Assembly: GCA_963746255.1 (NCBI GenBank)
Contig: CAVVAJ010000001.1
Span: forward strand, 992,001-1,056,000
DNA: 64,000 nt
Reading direction: 5' to 3'
DNA from: DAOVXM01 sp963746255
GTDB taxonomy: Bacteria; Chloroflexota; Anaerolineae; Anaerolineales; UBA4823
The notes beneath the pieces are model-generated. The model saw only the letters and a program-made list of their open reading frames with translations, did not search any database and was not told the origin of the DNA. Shown piece after piece: positions 42,577-51,428 of the stretch (position 1 is its first letter; each line of letters opens with the position of its first letter). The position numbers were made by a program, and so were the translations under genes.

Positions 42577-44145
42577 TTAGGGATTTAATTCCATGGCGCT
42601 GATGTAGCGATTGATGAAATCAGCATCCACATCCAGGTCAACTTGCTTTGCTTGCCCAGCGATCGTTTTCGCCCGCTCAAACCCCGGATCGCTTAAAAAC
42701 ATAGCTGCCCCAAATCCGGCACCGTTGGCAATCGTCTCGACTACCGATGTGCGAACCGGGGGGATCATACCGATCCCAAGAACTGCGGCGATATCTACCT
42801 GGCCACCAAATGATCCGGTTAGGATCACCCGCTGCAGATCAGCCGCATGGAGGTTTAAGCGCGTCATTAACACCTCAATTGCCGCCCGGATAGCTCCTTT
42901 TGCCTTCTGCAGCTCACGGATATCCCACTGATTGAGCCTCAGCCTGCCATCAGGTGTCAGTTTAATACTACGGCTGGGATGCCCACCACGCTGCTCCATC
43001 ACAATTAGACTCGATTCGTTCGCAATCCTCCCGCTCTTGTCAATCAATCCAGCCTGGCGGAACTGATGAACTGCGCTCAAAAGACCAGAACCTGTTAGCC
43101 CGACCGGCTCATCGCCAGCAATTGTTTCAAGTTGCACTTGTGAATCCTGCACCTCTATCCCAGTAATCGCACCATTTACTGCCCTGGAGCCGCAGGAGAT
43201 ATTCACGCCTTCGAAAGCTGGTCCAGCAGCAGTCGATGCAGTCAGAATATGCGCCCCATTCGTAACCATCACCTCGCCATTGGTTCCTAGATCGATTGCC
43301 ACGATGGGTACCTGTGTCCGGTCAAAGCCAAAATAACCCAGACAAGCAAGTGCATCTGAACCAACAAAACCGCCAATTAACGGCGGGAGTGCAACTCGGG
43401 CTCCCTCAGGAAAAATACCGTCCATTAATACTGTTGCATCAGGCTGTGCTTCAATTTTGTAGGGCTGGAAAGGCATCGCGGCTAAGCTCTTCACCGAGTA
43501 GCCTGCCAGCAGGTGATGCATAGCAGGATTGCAGACGATCGTTACGCGTTGAACACGCGCCAGGATGCTTTTCGATAGCTGCAGCGAATCCACTGCCTGG
43601 TTGATAGACGCTAATGATAAGCGGTGCAGTCGCTCAGCGTCCTCAGCTGAGCGTTGGGCGGCCGCGAGCCGCGAGATAACATCTGCACCGTATACCGTCT
43701 GCTGGTTCAGGCTTGCCCCACCGGCACAAACCTCACCGTTGTCCAACATCACCAGGAATGCAGCAACAGTTGTTGAGCCTAAGTCGATCGCCAAACCCAA
43801 GGGGACAGTTCGCTCGCGCTTATAGCGGTCGCAGGCTTTAAAAATCTTGTTTGAATAGACTACTACCGGCGACAGCGCGATTTTCACGTCAGCCGCCACC
43901 CGTGCCCGGCAAGCAAGCCGGTTGCCAACGGTTAATTCTCCATCGCTCAGGTGACGGCGTTCAATCTCATCTGGCTCAGCGAGTCCGCCCTCATTCAGTA
44001 CTTTACATTTCCCGCATGTCCCACGCCCAGCGCAAGGCTGCTCTAAAGGCAGCTCGTGTTTAGCTATCTGCTCCCCAACGATGCTGCCCAGCGGGGCATC
44101 AAATACTGTAGTTTTTTCACCCAAGAAAACTGTGATTTTAGGCAT
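42577..44145 (-). CDS. Corrinoid-activating ferredoxin/ASKHA protein (RamA/RACo-like)
   Basis: A 522-residue protein with an N-terminal [2Fe-2S] ferredoxin domain (residues 1-85; QPCAGRGTCGKCKVL and the fourth Cys in RLACRARVA) and a C-terminal ASKHA ATPase-like domain of the DUF4445 type (AIDLGSTTVAAFLV, VAIDLGTNGEVMV, VILTGSFGGQ). Such proteins use ATP to drive low-potential reduction of inactive Co(II) corrinoid proteins back to Co(I). It follows the DUF1638 gene by two bases. The corrinoid protein it could serve is encoded at 47.1 kb. Confidence 0.9.
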   Translation of the reverse strand: MPKITVFLGEKTTVFDAPLGSIVGEQIAKHELPLEQPCAGRGTCGKCKVLNEGGLAEPDEIERRHLSDGELTVGNRLACRARVAADVKIALSPVVVYSNKIFKACDRYKRERTVPLGLAIDLGSTTVAAFLVMLDNGEVCAGGASLNQQTVYGADVISRLAAAQRSAEDAERLHRLSLASINQAVDSLQLSKSILARVQRVTIVCNPAMHHLLAGYSVKSLAAMPFQPYKIEAQPDATVLMDGIFPEGARVALPPLIGGFVGSDALACLGYFGFDRTQVPIVAIDLGTNGEVMVTNGAHILTASTAAGPAFEGVNISCGSRAVNGAITGIEVQDSQVQLETIAGDEPVGLTGSGLLSAVHQFRQAGLIDKSGRIANESSLIVMEQRGGHPSRSIKLTPDGRLRLNQWDIRELQKAKGAIRAAIEVLMTRLNLHAADLQRVILTGSFGGQVDIAAVLGIGMIPPVRTSVVETIANGAGFGAAMFLSDPGFERAKTIAGQAKQVDLDVDADFINRYISAMELNP

Positions 44146-44147
44146 CG

Positions 44148-44888
44148 TTATGTCTTGGACGGAGAATGATCCATTCGGAGAAAATGACGCTGCTGGAGTT
44201 CACTACCGGGCGGCACCAGCAGGAAATCAGCTGTTGACTGGCTTAAGCGGGTTACTGCATCCAGCAACTGCTCGATAAAGCGGTCGGATCCGTGTGCCAC
44301 CTCGTACTTCATGCCAAAGCGTTCACAGTAAGCAGCGATGGCAGTCATGCGCGGTTCGTACTCCGCCTTTTCTTCATCTGGCAGGGCCACATAAACCAGC
44401 CGCTTGTAATGCTTGTACTGCTGCTCCATGATCCAATCTGCGGTCTCAATCCCGTATTTCTCCACTAACCCTTGATATTCAAGCAGAGGGTCACTGCCGG
44501 ACTCCAACCAGCCCTTGCTCAGATAATAAGACCCGGAGTTGCCGTCGAAATCCTCCTTGAACGCCTGGTACGAACCGAAAAACATCGCAATACAGTCATC
44601 TGCCCGAGGGATCAGTATCACATGCTGGCGGGATTGCAGACCGTTCAACCCGTTCCCACACAGCCCGTACCCTAAAACAATTAAGGAGGGATCTTCAATT
44701 TGATCAATAGCGTCCTGCAGTGCAGTAGTCAACTGCTTGGGGTTAGAGTGCAGGCCATAATTCAAGTATGTCGGCTGCTCAGTCATATCAGGGCTGAGCA
44801 TTCTGTTCAGCATGCTCTCGAATACCTGGCAGGCAATTACAACTACTGGGAGCTGGAAATGATTTTCTTGTCCTTCGAAATCGGGCAT
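44148..44888 (-). CDS. DUF1638 family protein
   Basis: A 246-residue cytosolic protein with the DUF1638 pattern: VVVIACQVFESMLN, LIVLGYGLCGNGLNGL and LIPRADDCIAMFFGS. The conserved Cys residues (ACQ, GLCG, DDC) could bind metal. DUF1638 genes often stand beside corrinoid methyltransferase genes. ATG 44888 with GAGGAA five bases upstream is preferred over ATG 44900, which has no ribosome site. Its function is unknown. It is the first gene of the cluster and is coupled to the ASKHA gene. Confidence 0.85.
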   Translation of the reverse strand: MPDFEGQENHFQLPVVVIACQVFESMLNRMLSPDMTEQPTYLNYGLHSNPKQLTTALQDAIDQIEDPSLIVLGYGLCGNGLNGLQSRQHVILIPRADDCIAMFFGSYQAFKEDFDGNSGSYYLSKGWLESGSDPLLEYQGLVEKYGIETADWIMEQQYKHYKRLVYVALPDEEKAEYEPRMTAIAAYCERFGMKYEVAHGSDRFIEQLLDAVTRLSQSTADFLLVPPGSELQQRHFLRMDHSPSKT

Positions 44889-45048
44889 CGTATTCCTCAT
44901 CGATAAATGACTTTTGGTGGAAGCCGCCCTAAATTGTATGCTAGAAAATCGATATATGAAAGGTCAAGCTTATCCGCTTGGTTCTACTGAAGGATCGAAC
45001 CCAGATCGATTACAATTCACCTAGCTATTCAACTTGAGGAGGTTAATC

Positions 45049-46032
45049 ATGCAGTATCGCAAATTTGGTAGAACTGGTTGGGACGTATCAACGGTCAGCT
45101 TCGGTGCATGGGCAATCGGTGCCGACTGGGGTTCGGTTGACGATCAAGACTCATTAACCGCCCTGCATAAGGCAGTTGATTTGGGTACGACTCTATTTGA
45201 CACCGCCGACGTATATGGCGATGGCCGCAGCGAACGGTTGCTGGCGAAATTAAAAAAGGATCGGGGTGCTGATTTTCACATAATCACCAAGGCTGGCCGG
45301 CGGCTGAATCCACATATCCCGGCTGGCTACAACCGCACCAATTTGACCGCCTTTGTCGAGCGCAGTCTTAAAAACCTAGAGACAGAACGGCTCGAGCTCG
45401 TCCAACTGCACTGCCCACCGACAGAAGTCTACTATATACCGGAGACGTTTGGCGTTTTGGATGACCTAGTGCAAGCCGGTAAAATCCAATATTATGGGGT
45501 CAGCGTCGAAAAAGTAGAGGAAGCACTCAAGGCAATTGAGTTCTCAAATGTCCAATCTATCCAAATAATCTTCAATATGTTCCGCCAACGCCCCGCCGAT
45601 CTGTTTTTCAAATTGGCGCAGGAACGGCAGGTAGGCATATTGGCGCGCGTTCCGCTATCCTCAGGCATGCTGACGGGCAAGTTTACCAAAGATAGTAAAT
45701 TCAACGCCACCGATCACCGCCGCTACAACCGGCATGGCGAAGTCTTCGACGTTGGGGAGACCTTCTCGGGAGTGGATTACGACTTAAGCCTTGAAGCTGT
45801 TGAAAGACTTATCGCAGTCAAACCTGCAAGCATGAGCATGACCCAGTTCGCCTTGCGTTGGATTTTAATGTTTGAAGCCGTAACCTGCGCGATCCCAGGC
45901 GCGAAACGCGTTGATCAGGTGAGCGAGAATGCCGCTGCGTCCGATATGCCGGATATACTGCCGGAAACGATGCGAGCTGTGAAGGAAATCTACGAGTCGC
46001 TGATCAAAGACCAGGTCCACCACTTGTGGTAA
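45049..46032 (+). CDS. Aldo/keto reductase
   Basis: A 327-residue NAD(P)H-dependent oxidoreductase of the aldo/keto reductase fold. The start is ATG 45049 behind GAGGAGG (MQYRKFGRTGWDVSTVSFG). The catalytic Asp-Tyr pair is in LFDTADVYGDGRSE, the Lys in HIITKAGRR, and the His in LVQLHCPPTEVY. The C-terminal cofactor loop is AIPGAKRVDQVSENAAA. It is transcribed away from the minus-strand cluster. The substrate is unknown; sugars and aldehydes are typical. Confidence 0.9.
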   Translation: MQYRKFGRTGWDVSTVSFGAWAIGADWGSVDDQDSLTALHKAVDLGTTLFDTADVYGDGRSERLLAKLKKDRGADFHIITKAGRRLNPHIPAGYNRTNLTAFVERSLKNLETERLELVQLHCPPTEVYYIPETFGVLDDLVQAGKIQYYGVSVEKVEEALKAIEFSNVQSIQIIFNMFRQRPADLFFKLAQERQVGILARVPLSSGMLTGKFTKDSKFNATDHRRYNRHGEVFDVGETFSGVDYDLSLEAVERLIAVKPASMSMTQFALRWILMFEAVTCAIPGAKRVDQVSENAAASDMPDILPETMRAVKEIYESLIKDQVHHLW

Positions 46033-46054
46033 CTGATTATCTACCCTAAAATTG

Positions 46055-46116
46055 AAACCTGCTGGCACCTCGCTATGGTTAACAATGCATCCTACCGGCA
46101 GGTTTTTGTTCTTTTA
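46055..46116 (+). terminator. Terminator of the aldo/keto reductase gene
   Basis: AAACCTGCTGG (46055-46065) pairs with CCGGCAGGTTT (46095-46105) with one wobble, followed by TTTTTGTTCTTTT. It lies between two convergent genes. Confidence 0.75.
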
Positions 46117-46129
46117 CCGTTTATTGGGT

Positions 46130-46786
46130 TTATATACTGAATAAGTCTTCCAAATCTGAGACATAGACTTGGTCAAGACGGTCAACGATTAAGTCGGCTT
46201 GGCTAAGCTTCGCTGCTGGATTGGTTGTAGTAACTGCCAGGCATTTCATACCAGCATTTTTCGCACCGGCGACGCCACTTAACCCGTCTTCAATAACTAC
46301 ACAAGATCGTGGAGGAACATCGATGCTCTGGCTAGCGGTCAAAAAGACCACCGGGTCTGGCTTTCCTGGCAAATCAGCTGCAGAAACGAGGGCAGCAAAA
46401 AATCTGCGGATATTTAATGCATCCACTATGGCATCAATATTTGGGGGTGGACCTGATGACGCGATCGCCTGTGGGATTCCTGCCTGGAAAACTGCTTGAA
46501 GCAAATCGAGTGCTCCTGGCAGCAACTGCACCTTACCTTGGATAATCCTGCGGAATTCAGTTTCTTTTGTGTCGCTGATTTCTTCACCCAGCTGCTCAGT
46601 AAACCGGTCAACCAACAGCAGCTGCAGAATACTGCGATTGTTCATTCCGAAAGTTTCGTAAAATCTCTCTTTGGTTAGGATCACTTGGTATTCAATCAAC
46701 GTGTCTCGCCAGGATTGGTAATGGAATTCGCCGGTGTCCACAAGCACCCCATCCATATCCCATATCACTCCGCCTAATTTGTCCAT
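46130..46786 (-). CDS. HAD-family phosphatase/phosphomutase (beta-phosphoglucomutase-like)
   Basis: A 218-residue haloacid-dehalogenase hydrolase. Motif I is VIWDMDGVLVDTGEFHYQSW (nucleophile and acid Asp), motif II is AIASSGPPP, Lys is in LPGKPDPVVFLTA, and motif IV is CVVIEDGLSGVAGAKNAGM. The cap insertion and VDTGEFHY are like beta-phosphoglucomutase or sugar phosphatases. Substrate undetermined. It lies convergent to the aldo/keto reductase gene. Confidence 0.9.
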   Translation of the reverse strand: MDKLGGVIWDMDGVLVDTGEFHYQSWRDTLIEYQVILTKERFYETFGMNNRSILQLLLVDRFTEQLGEEISDTKETEFRRIIQGKVQLLPGALDLLQAVFQAGIPQAIASSGPPPNIDAIVDALNIRRFFAALVSAADLPGKPDPVVFLTASQSIDVPPRSCVVIEDGLSGVAGAKNAGMKCLAVTTTNPAAKLSQADLIVDRLDQVYVSDLEDLFSI

Positions 46787-47117
46787 AAAAACCTCTCAGC
46801 GATAATAAAATATGTTCTGCACCGATTGATTCAGGCAGCCAAAATCATGTCCCCAGGTAACAATAGACCCGGACAATCTTATCATAACTAACACGCTCGC
46901 CTTAATTAGTTACGTGCTGGGCGATTTTCGTTGGATATTTAATCTGATCGGTTTTGCTGAGCGAGCCAGGGTTTCGAACAGGTCGGTTATAATGGTGATT
47001 TGATCTTGGCTCCCACACATCATATGCAGCTGGATACGCCGATGGCAAACTTTTGGGCGTTGGACAACACAATAAGTAGTACACAAAATTCAGCAATATA
47101 CTAAGCAAATATTTTTG
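46787..47117. other. Intergenic region upstream of the corrinoid protein gene
   Basis: A 330 bp stretch between divergent genes. It has no convincing gene or RNA. A GGTTTCGAAC-like string near 46970 recalls a tRNA T-arm, but no tRNA fold is present. Confidence 0.4.
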
Positions 47118-47765
47118 ATGAGCGATACTATGGATAAAAAACTAAAACCAATCTACGACGCAGTTTTAGAAGGAAATATGCCTGAGACAACCACAGGCGT
47201 ACAGGCAGCTCTTGATAATGGTGTTGGGGCCGCAAAAGTCTTACATGAGGCTTTGATCCCGGCAATGAGCGAAGTTGGCAGGCTTTTCGAAGAAGGTGAA
47301 TACTTCGTTCCCGAAATGCTGATCGCAGCCCGAGCGATGCAAGCCGGATTAAAAATCCTAAAGCCTCTCCTTGTGGAAGAAAATGTCCAATTCTCGGGTA
47401 AAGTTGCCATCGGCACTGTCAAGGGAGACCTGCACGATATCGGTAAGAATCTGGTTGCCATGATGTTGGAGGGGGCTGGATTTGAGATCGTCGATCTCGG
47501 CACAGATGTGAGTCCAGAAAAATTCATTGAATCGATCATAAACGACGGGGTGGACATTGTTGCCTTGTCGGCCCTATTGACAACTACTATGCCCAATATG
47601 GCTGCAACGATCCAGGCAATTCACGCAGCTGGATTACGAGATGAGGTTAAAGTCATCATCGGCGGCGCGCCAGTAACCACGGATTACGCCGCTAACATAG
47701 GTGCAGATGGCTTTGCACCCGATGCAAGCCAAGCGGCTACGTTAGCCAAGCGTTTAGTGGCTTAA
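47118..47765 (+). CDS. Corrinoid (B12-binding) methyl-carrier protein
   Basis: A 215-residue protein of the MtmC/MttC/MtbC type. A four-helix N-terminal domain (about 1-90, YDAVLEGNMPETTTGVQAAL) is followed by a B12-binding Rossmann domain with the cobalt-ligand motif GTVKGDLHDIGKNLV (DXHXXG), then SALLTTTM and GGAPVT. It carries a methyl group between a substrate methyltransferase and a folate or CoM methyltransferase. Starts at ATG 47118 or 47130 are both possible; neither has a clear ribosome site. No substrate-specific methyltransferase gene is next to it, but an activating protein (42.6-44.1 kb) and a methyl-THF transferase (61.7 kb) are in the window. Confidence 0.9.
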   Translation: MSDTMDKKLKPIYDAVLEGNMPETTTGVQAALDNGVGAAKVLHEALIPAMSEVGRLFEEGEYFVPEMLIAARAMQAGLKILKPLLVEENVQFSGKVAIGTVKGDLHDIGKNLVAMMLEGAGFEIVDLGTDVSPEKFIESIINDGVDIVALSALLTTTMPNMAATIQAIHAAGLRDEVKVIIGGAPVTTDYAANIGADGFAPDASQAATLAKRLVA

Positions 47766-47860
47766 ACTACAATTATCTGGTTGTCACACAGAGTTGTTCT
47801 ATGGAAAATTCGAAGTTTTTTGGTTTGAATTCATCATATTCGTAACTGCTTAGGATGCAT

Positions 47861-48886
47861 ATGTACGATTACCCCCACCGGCGTCTCAACCCGCTGACGG
47901 GCGAATGGGTCTTGGTCTCACCACACCGTGCCAAACGACCTTGGCTTGGTCAGGTTGAGAAGCTGCCAGCCGAAGAATTGCCCAGCTACGAGCCAACCTG
48001 TTATCTCTGCCCAGGGAATGAACGCGCAGGCGGTGCCAAGAACTCAGAGTACAGCTCAACGTATATCTTCACGAACGATTTCTCCGCCCTGCTGCCCGAT
48101 ACTCCCGCACTCAGCAGCAACGCAGGATCACTTTTTCAAGCCCAGCGCGTACGGGGTACATCCCGGGTCATCTGCTTCTCGCCACGTCATGACTTGACAT
48201 TGCCAGAGATGGAACTAGGCGCGATTGTTGAGGTGATTGATGTCTGGTGTACTCAGACGAAAGAATTATCTCAAAACTACTGTTGGGTGCAGGTGTTTGA
48301 GAACAAAGGCGCAGTCATGGGCTGCTCAAACCCGCATCCACACGGGCAAATATGGGCGGGTGACCAGCTGCCGAACGAACCGAGTAAAGAAGATCAGCAC
48401 CAGAAAGCATACTTCGATGTACACCAAGTGCCAATGCTGGTCGATTACCTGGAAGGAGAACTCAACCGACAGGAACGGCTGGTCGAAAGCAACGATGACT
48501 GGGTGGCGTTGATACCCTATTGGGTATTCTGGCCATTCGAGATCCTGCTGCTGCCACGCCGCCATGTGCTCACTCTGCCAGATCTCTCTCCTGCAGCACA
48601 GCTATCCCTAGCCGAGATCTTAAAATCTCTCCTAACCAAGTACGACAACCTATTTGAAACCTCTTTCCCGTATTCCATGGGCTGGCATGGCGCGCCCTTT
48701 ACTTCTACTGACCATACCCACTGGCAACTGCATGCCCATTTTTACCCGCCCCTACTGCGCTCCGCGACAGTCAAGAAGTTCCGGGTTGGGTATGAGATGC
48801 TGGCGGAGTCACAGCGTGATATGACAGCCGAACAGGCAGCTGAACGTTTACGTGCCCAATCATCTGTACATTACAAAATACGCTAA
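47861..48886 (+). CDS. galT: Galactose-1-phosphate uridylyltransferase
   Basis: GalT exchanges UMP between UDP-glucose and galactose-1-phosphate in the Leloir pathway. The 341 residues start MYDYPHRRLNPLTGEWVLVS, carry the zinc-type N-terminal CYLCPGNERAGG, and have the active site HPH in GCSNPHPHGQIWA. The C-terminal half has the second domain ending HWQLHAHFYPPLLRS. ATG 47861 has TAGGA at good distance; ATG 47855 is in frame two codons earlier. galK is not nearby; an epimerase is at 20.8 kb. Confidence 0.93.
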   Translation: MYDYPHRRLNPLTGEWVLVSPHRAKRPWLGQVEKLPAEELPSYEPTCYLCPGNERAGGAKNSEYSSTYIFTNDFSALLPDTPALSSNAGSLFQAQRVRGTSRVICFSPRHDLTLPEMELGAIVEVIDVWCTQTKELSQNYCWVQVFENKGAVMGCSNPHPHGQIWAGDQLPNEPSKEDQHQKAYFDVHQVPMLVDYLEGELNRQERLVESNDDWVALIPYWVFWPFEILLLPRRHVLTLPDLSPAAQLSLAEILKSLLTKYDNLFETSFPYSMGWHGAPFTSTDHTHWQLHAHFYPPLLRSATVKKFRVGYEMLAESQRDMTAEQAAERLRAQSSVHYKIR

Positions 48887-48913
48887 ATTATCCCCAAGGA
48901 ACTATAAAAAATT

Positions 48914-48948
48914 TGGGCTGCCCATAAAACAGCCCATGTACAATTTCT
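48914..48948 (-). terminator. Terminator between galT and phoU
   Basis: TGGGCTG (48914-48920) pairs with CAGCCCA (48930-48936). On the minus strand a T-rich run follows (complement of 48903-48913), so it ends the pst operon; for galT it is weaker. Confidence 0.65.
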
Positions 48949-48970
48949 CCATATATTTTCGGATGATGGA

Positions 48971-49681
48971 TTATTCCAGGTCAGTCATCTGCCTATTTTT
49001 GAAAGCCCGGTATTCGTCATCTGAAATATCGATCTCCTTCATCTCACCAGTTGCGACATATATCGTTCGCTCGCAGATGTTGGTGACACGATCAGCCATA
49101 CGCTCAAGGTTGTGAGCTGCCCACATTAAATTATTGGCTTGGTCGATAGTCGAGGGATCGCCAATCATGATAGTCACCAGCTCGCGGTAGATCTGGTCGT
49201 ACAATTGGTCTACCTGATCATCCTCCAGTGGGATGAGACTCGCCTGCCTGGCATCCTGAATGATGAAAGCGTCAACAGAGCGGCGCAGCATGCTCACTGC
49301 GATCTCAGCCATGCGCGGTAGGTCAATCAACGGTTTAATCAACGTTTCTCTACCGATCATCAAACAAATATTTGCGATGCCTTTCGCGTAATCCCCCATC
49401 CGCTCCAGCTCTGCGACAACTTCTAGGATTGAAGCCACCAAACGCAGGTCTCCGGCCATGAGCGGCTGCTGTGTAGCGATCGTGATCATCAGGAAGTTTT
49501 CTAGCTCAAAACGTTTAGCATTCACTAAAGCATCATTGCGGTAGATTTTTCTGGCCGCTTCTAGGTCTTGACGCTTAAGCGCTTCAATCGCTTCCAGAGT
49601 ACTCGTTTCAACCATACTTTCAATTTCGATGATTTGATCCAGCATACTCTGGATCTTATTATCCAAAGCTTCACGTGTCAT
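48971..49681 (-). CDS. phoU: Phosphate-specific transport regulator PhoU
   Basis: A 236-residue helical protein made of two PhoU repeats. The family's metal-binding helices are seen in LELERMGDYAKGIANICLMI and AHNLERMADRVTNICERTIY (E/DXXXD motifs). PhoU controls PstSCAB activity and links it to the PhoR sensor. It is the last gene of the operon, after pstB, as in most bacteria; no phoR/phoB is seen here. Confidence 0.94.
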   Translation of the reverse strand: MTREALDNKIQSMLDQIIEIESMVETSTLEAIEALKRQDLEAARKIYRNDALVNAKRFELENFLMITIATQQPLMAGDLRLVASILEVVAELERMGDYAKGIANICLMIGRETLIKPLIDLPRMAEIAVSMLRRSVDAFIIQDARQASLIPLEDDQVDQLYDQIYRELVTIMIGDPSTIDQANNLMWAAHNLERMADRVTNICERTIYVATGEMKEIDISDDEYRAFKNRQMTDLE

Positions 49682-49708
49682 TGGCTAAATTCCTCAACTA
49701 TCGATGCA

Positions 49709-50479
49709 TTATCCAAACCGTCCTTCAATATAATCTTGTGTGCGTGCGTCCTTAGGTGTGACAAATATCTCTCTTCCATCAGTATACTCGATCAATTCAC
49801 CTTGCAAAAAAAACGCCGCCTTGTCTGCTGTACGGGCAGCCTGCTGGATAGAATGCGGTACTAAGATAATGGTGTACTGTTTTTTCAGTTGCTGTAGCGA
49901 GGCTTCCACCTTTGTTGTAGAAATCGGGTCCAATCCTGAAGTGGGTTCATCCAATAATATCACTTCCGGTTCCAGAGCTAAACTGCGCGCTAGACATAGT
50001 CGCTGCTGCTGGCCACCAGAAAGCTTTACTGCTGGGTCATCTAGGCGGTCGTTCACCTCTTCCCAAAGTGCCGCCTGATGTAATGAGTTTTCTACCGCCT
50101 TTTCCAAGTGGCGAGGGTCTTTTTCTCCAGCCATTTTTAACCCATAAGTTAGGTTCTCCCGTATGCTGAACGGGAGGACGATCGGACGGGCAAAGACCAT
50201 GCCAATACGACGCCGCAAATTAATCACGTCCAACTTCGGATCGAGTAAATCAATCTCGCTACCATTAGGTTCCCGTAAAATGACGCGGCCTTCTATATGG
50301 ACTACATCGGCCAGGTCATTGAGCCGGTTGAGCACCCGCAGCAGAGTTGATTTTCCTCCACCTGCCGGGCCAAACAGCACAGTGATCAAGTTGGCAGGGA
50401 TATCTAGGTTAATGTCACGCAGGGATTCGGTGCCATCGGAATATTGCAAACTGAAATTTTCTATAGAAATTTTATTCAT
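49709..50479 (-). CDS. pstB: Phosphate ABC transporter ATP-binding protein (PstB-like, in operon)
   Basis: A 256-residue ATPase that powers phosphate uptake. Walker A is GPAGGGKST, the signature is KLSGGQQQRLCLARSLAL, Walker B is VILLDEPTSGLD, and the switch His is in LVPHSIQQAART. It is somewhat divergent from classical PstB (loop VFARPIVLPFS instead of FQKPxPFP), which suits its being one of two copies. ATG 50479 is the start; a TTG precedes it in frame. It lies downstream of pstA and upstream of phoU. Confidence 0.9.
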   Translation of the reverse strand: MNKISIENFSLQYSDGTESLRDINLDIPANLITVLFGPAGGGKSTLLRVLNRLNDLADVVHIEGRVILREPNGSEIDLLDPKLDVINLRRRIGMVFARPIVLPFSIRENLTYGLKMAGEKDPRHLEKAVENSLHQAALWEEVNDRLDDPAVKLSGGQQQRLCLARSLALEPEVILLDEPTSGLDPISTTKVEASLQQLKKQYTIILVPHSIQQAARTADKAAFFLQGELIEYTDGREIFVTPKDARTQDYIEGRFG

Positions 50480-50534
50480 CAATGGAACTTTTCATTACAC
50501 ATAACCTATCAATGGGAAATCTATAAAGTGTATC

Positions 50535-51407
50535 TCACCACTGCCGTCTAGCCCGAGCCCGCGAGCGGATGATAGTTGCGAGCAAATTCAGCCCTAGCAC
50601 TAGCACCAGCAAAACTAGCGCGGTCCCGTATTGGATCTCAGTCGGCATACCTGGAACTTGTGTGGAAATTACGTATAAGTGATACGGCATTGCCATGGTT
50701 GGGTCGAGCGGTGTATTTGGAAGAGTGGGTAGATAAAACGCCGCTCCCGTGAACAGAATCGGTGCTGTCTCACCGGCAGCACGTTCGAGGCCGAGGATGA
50801 TGCCCGTAATGATCCCGGGCTGGGATTGGGGCAGCACGATACGCCGGATCGTCTGCCACTTTGTTGCTCCAAGAGAAATGCTCACTACCCTGAATTCGTT
50901 CGGGACAGTCCGCATCGCTTCTTCTGCAGTGCTGATAACGATCGGCAAGGTCATGATGCCCAATGTGAGTGACGCTGCCAATATTGATGTCCCAAATTGG
51001 AAAAACAAGACAAAGATCCCTAATCCGAACAAACCATAGACGACGGATGGTATTCCAGCCAGGTTGATAATCGCTAAACGGATTGCACGGGTACGTCTAT
51101 TATCGGCTGCGTACTCTGATAGATAAACCGCTGCGGCAATCCCCAGCGGGACGGCGGCAATAGCCGTCCCGATAGTCAAGATCACCGTGCCTAGAATCGC
51201 AGGGAAGATGCCGCCTGAACGCATACCGTTTTCCGGGAAACCCGTTAGGAATTCCCACGATATAGCTGGAAGACCCTGCACGAAGATGTAAACGACGACC
51301 ATCAGGATCGGTACAACAGTAAAGACTGATATGGTTGTTAGCGCGGCGAAACCGATGCGCTGGTTGAGGTTGCGTCGGGATGAGGTTGATTTAAGCGACT
51401 TTTCCAT
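50535..51407 (-). CDS. pstA: Phosphate ABC transporter permease PstA
   Basis: One of the two membrane subunits of the phosphate importer, 290 residues with about six membrane helices. The N-terminal segment FAALTTISVFTVVPILMVVV is the first helix. The coupling loop ISLGATKWQTIRRIVLPQSQ and GGIFPAILGTVILTIGTAIA are typical. It pairs with PstC, whose gene lies 21 bases upstream. Confidence 0.93.
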   Translation of the reverse strand: MEKSLKSTSSRRNLNQRIGFAALTTISVFTVVPILMVVVYIFVQGLPAISWEFLTGFPENGMRSGGIFPAILGTVILTIGTAIAAVPLGIAAAVYLSEYAADNRRTRAIRLAIINLAGIPSVVYGLFGLGIFVLFFQFGTSILAASLTLGIMTLPIVISTAEEAMRTVPNEFRVVSISLGATKWQTIRRIVLPQSQPGIITGIILGLERAAGETAPILFTGAAFYLPTLPNTPLDPTMAMPYHLYVISTQVPGMPTEIQYGTALVLLVLVLGLNLLATIIRSRARARRQW

Positions 51408-51428
51408 TATGTATGCTCGAAGGTCATA

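Noticed and set aside
46902..47108. 68-residue minus-strand frame and a GGTTTCGAAC string suggesting a tRNA
   Set aside because: The peptide has no protein-like features, and no cloverleaf can be drawn around the string.
48852..49115. 87-residue plus-strand frame overlapping the end of galT
   Set aside because: It runs through the galT-phoU terminator and into antisense of phoU.
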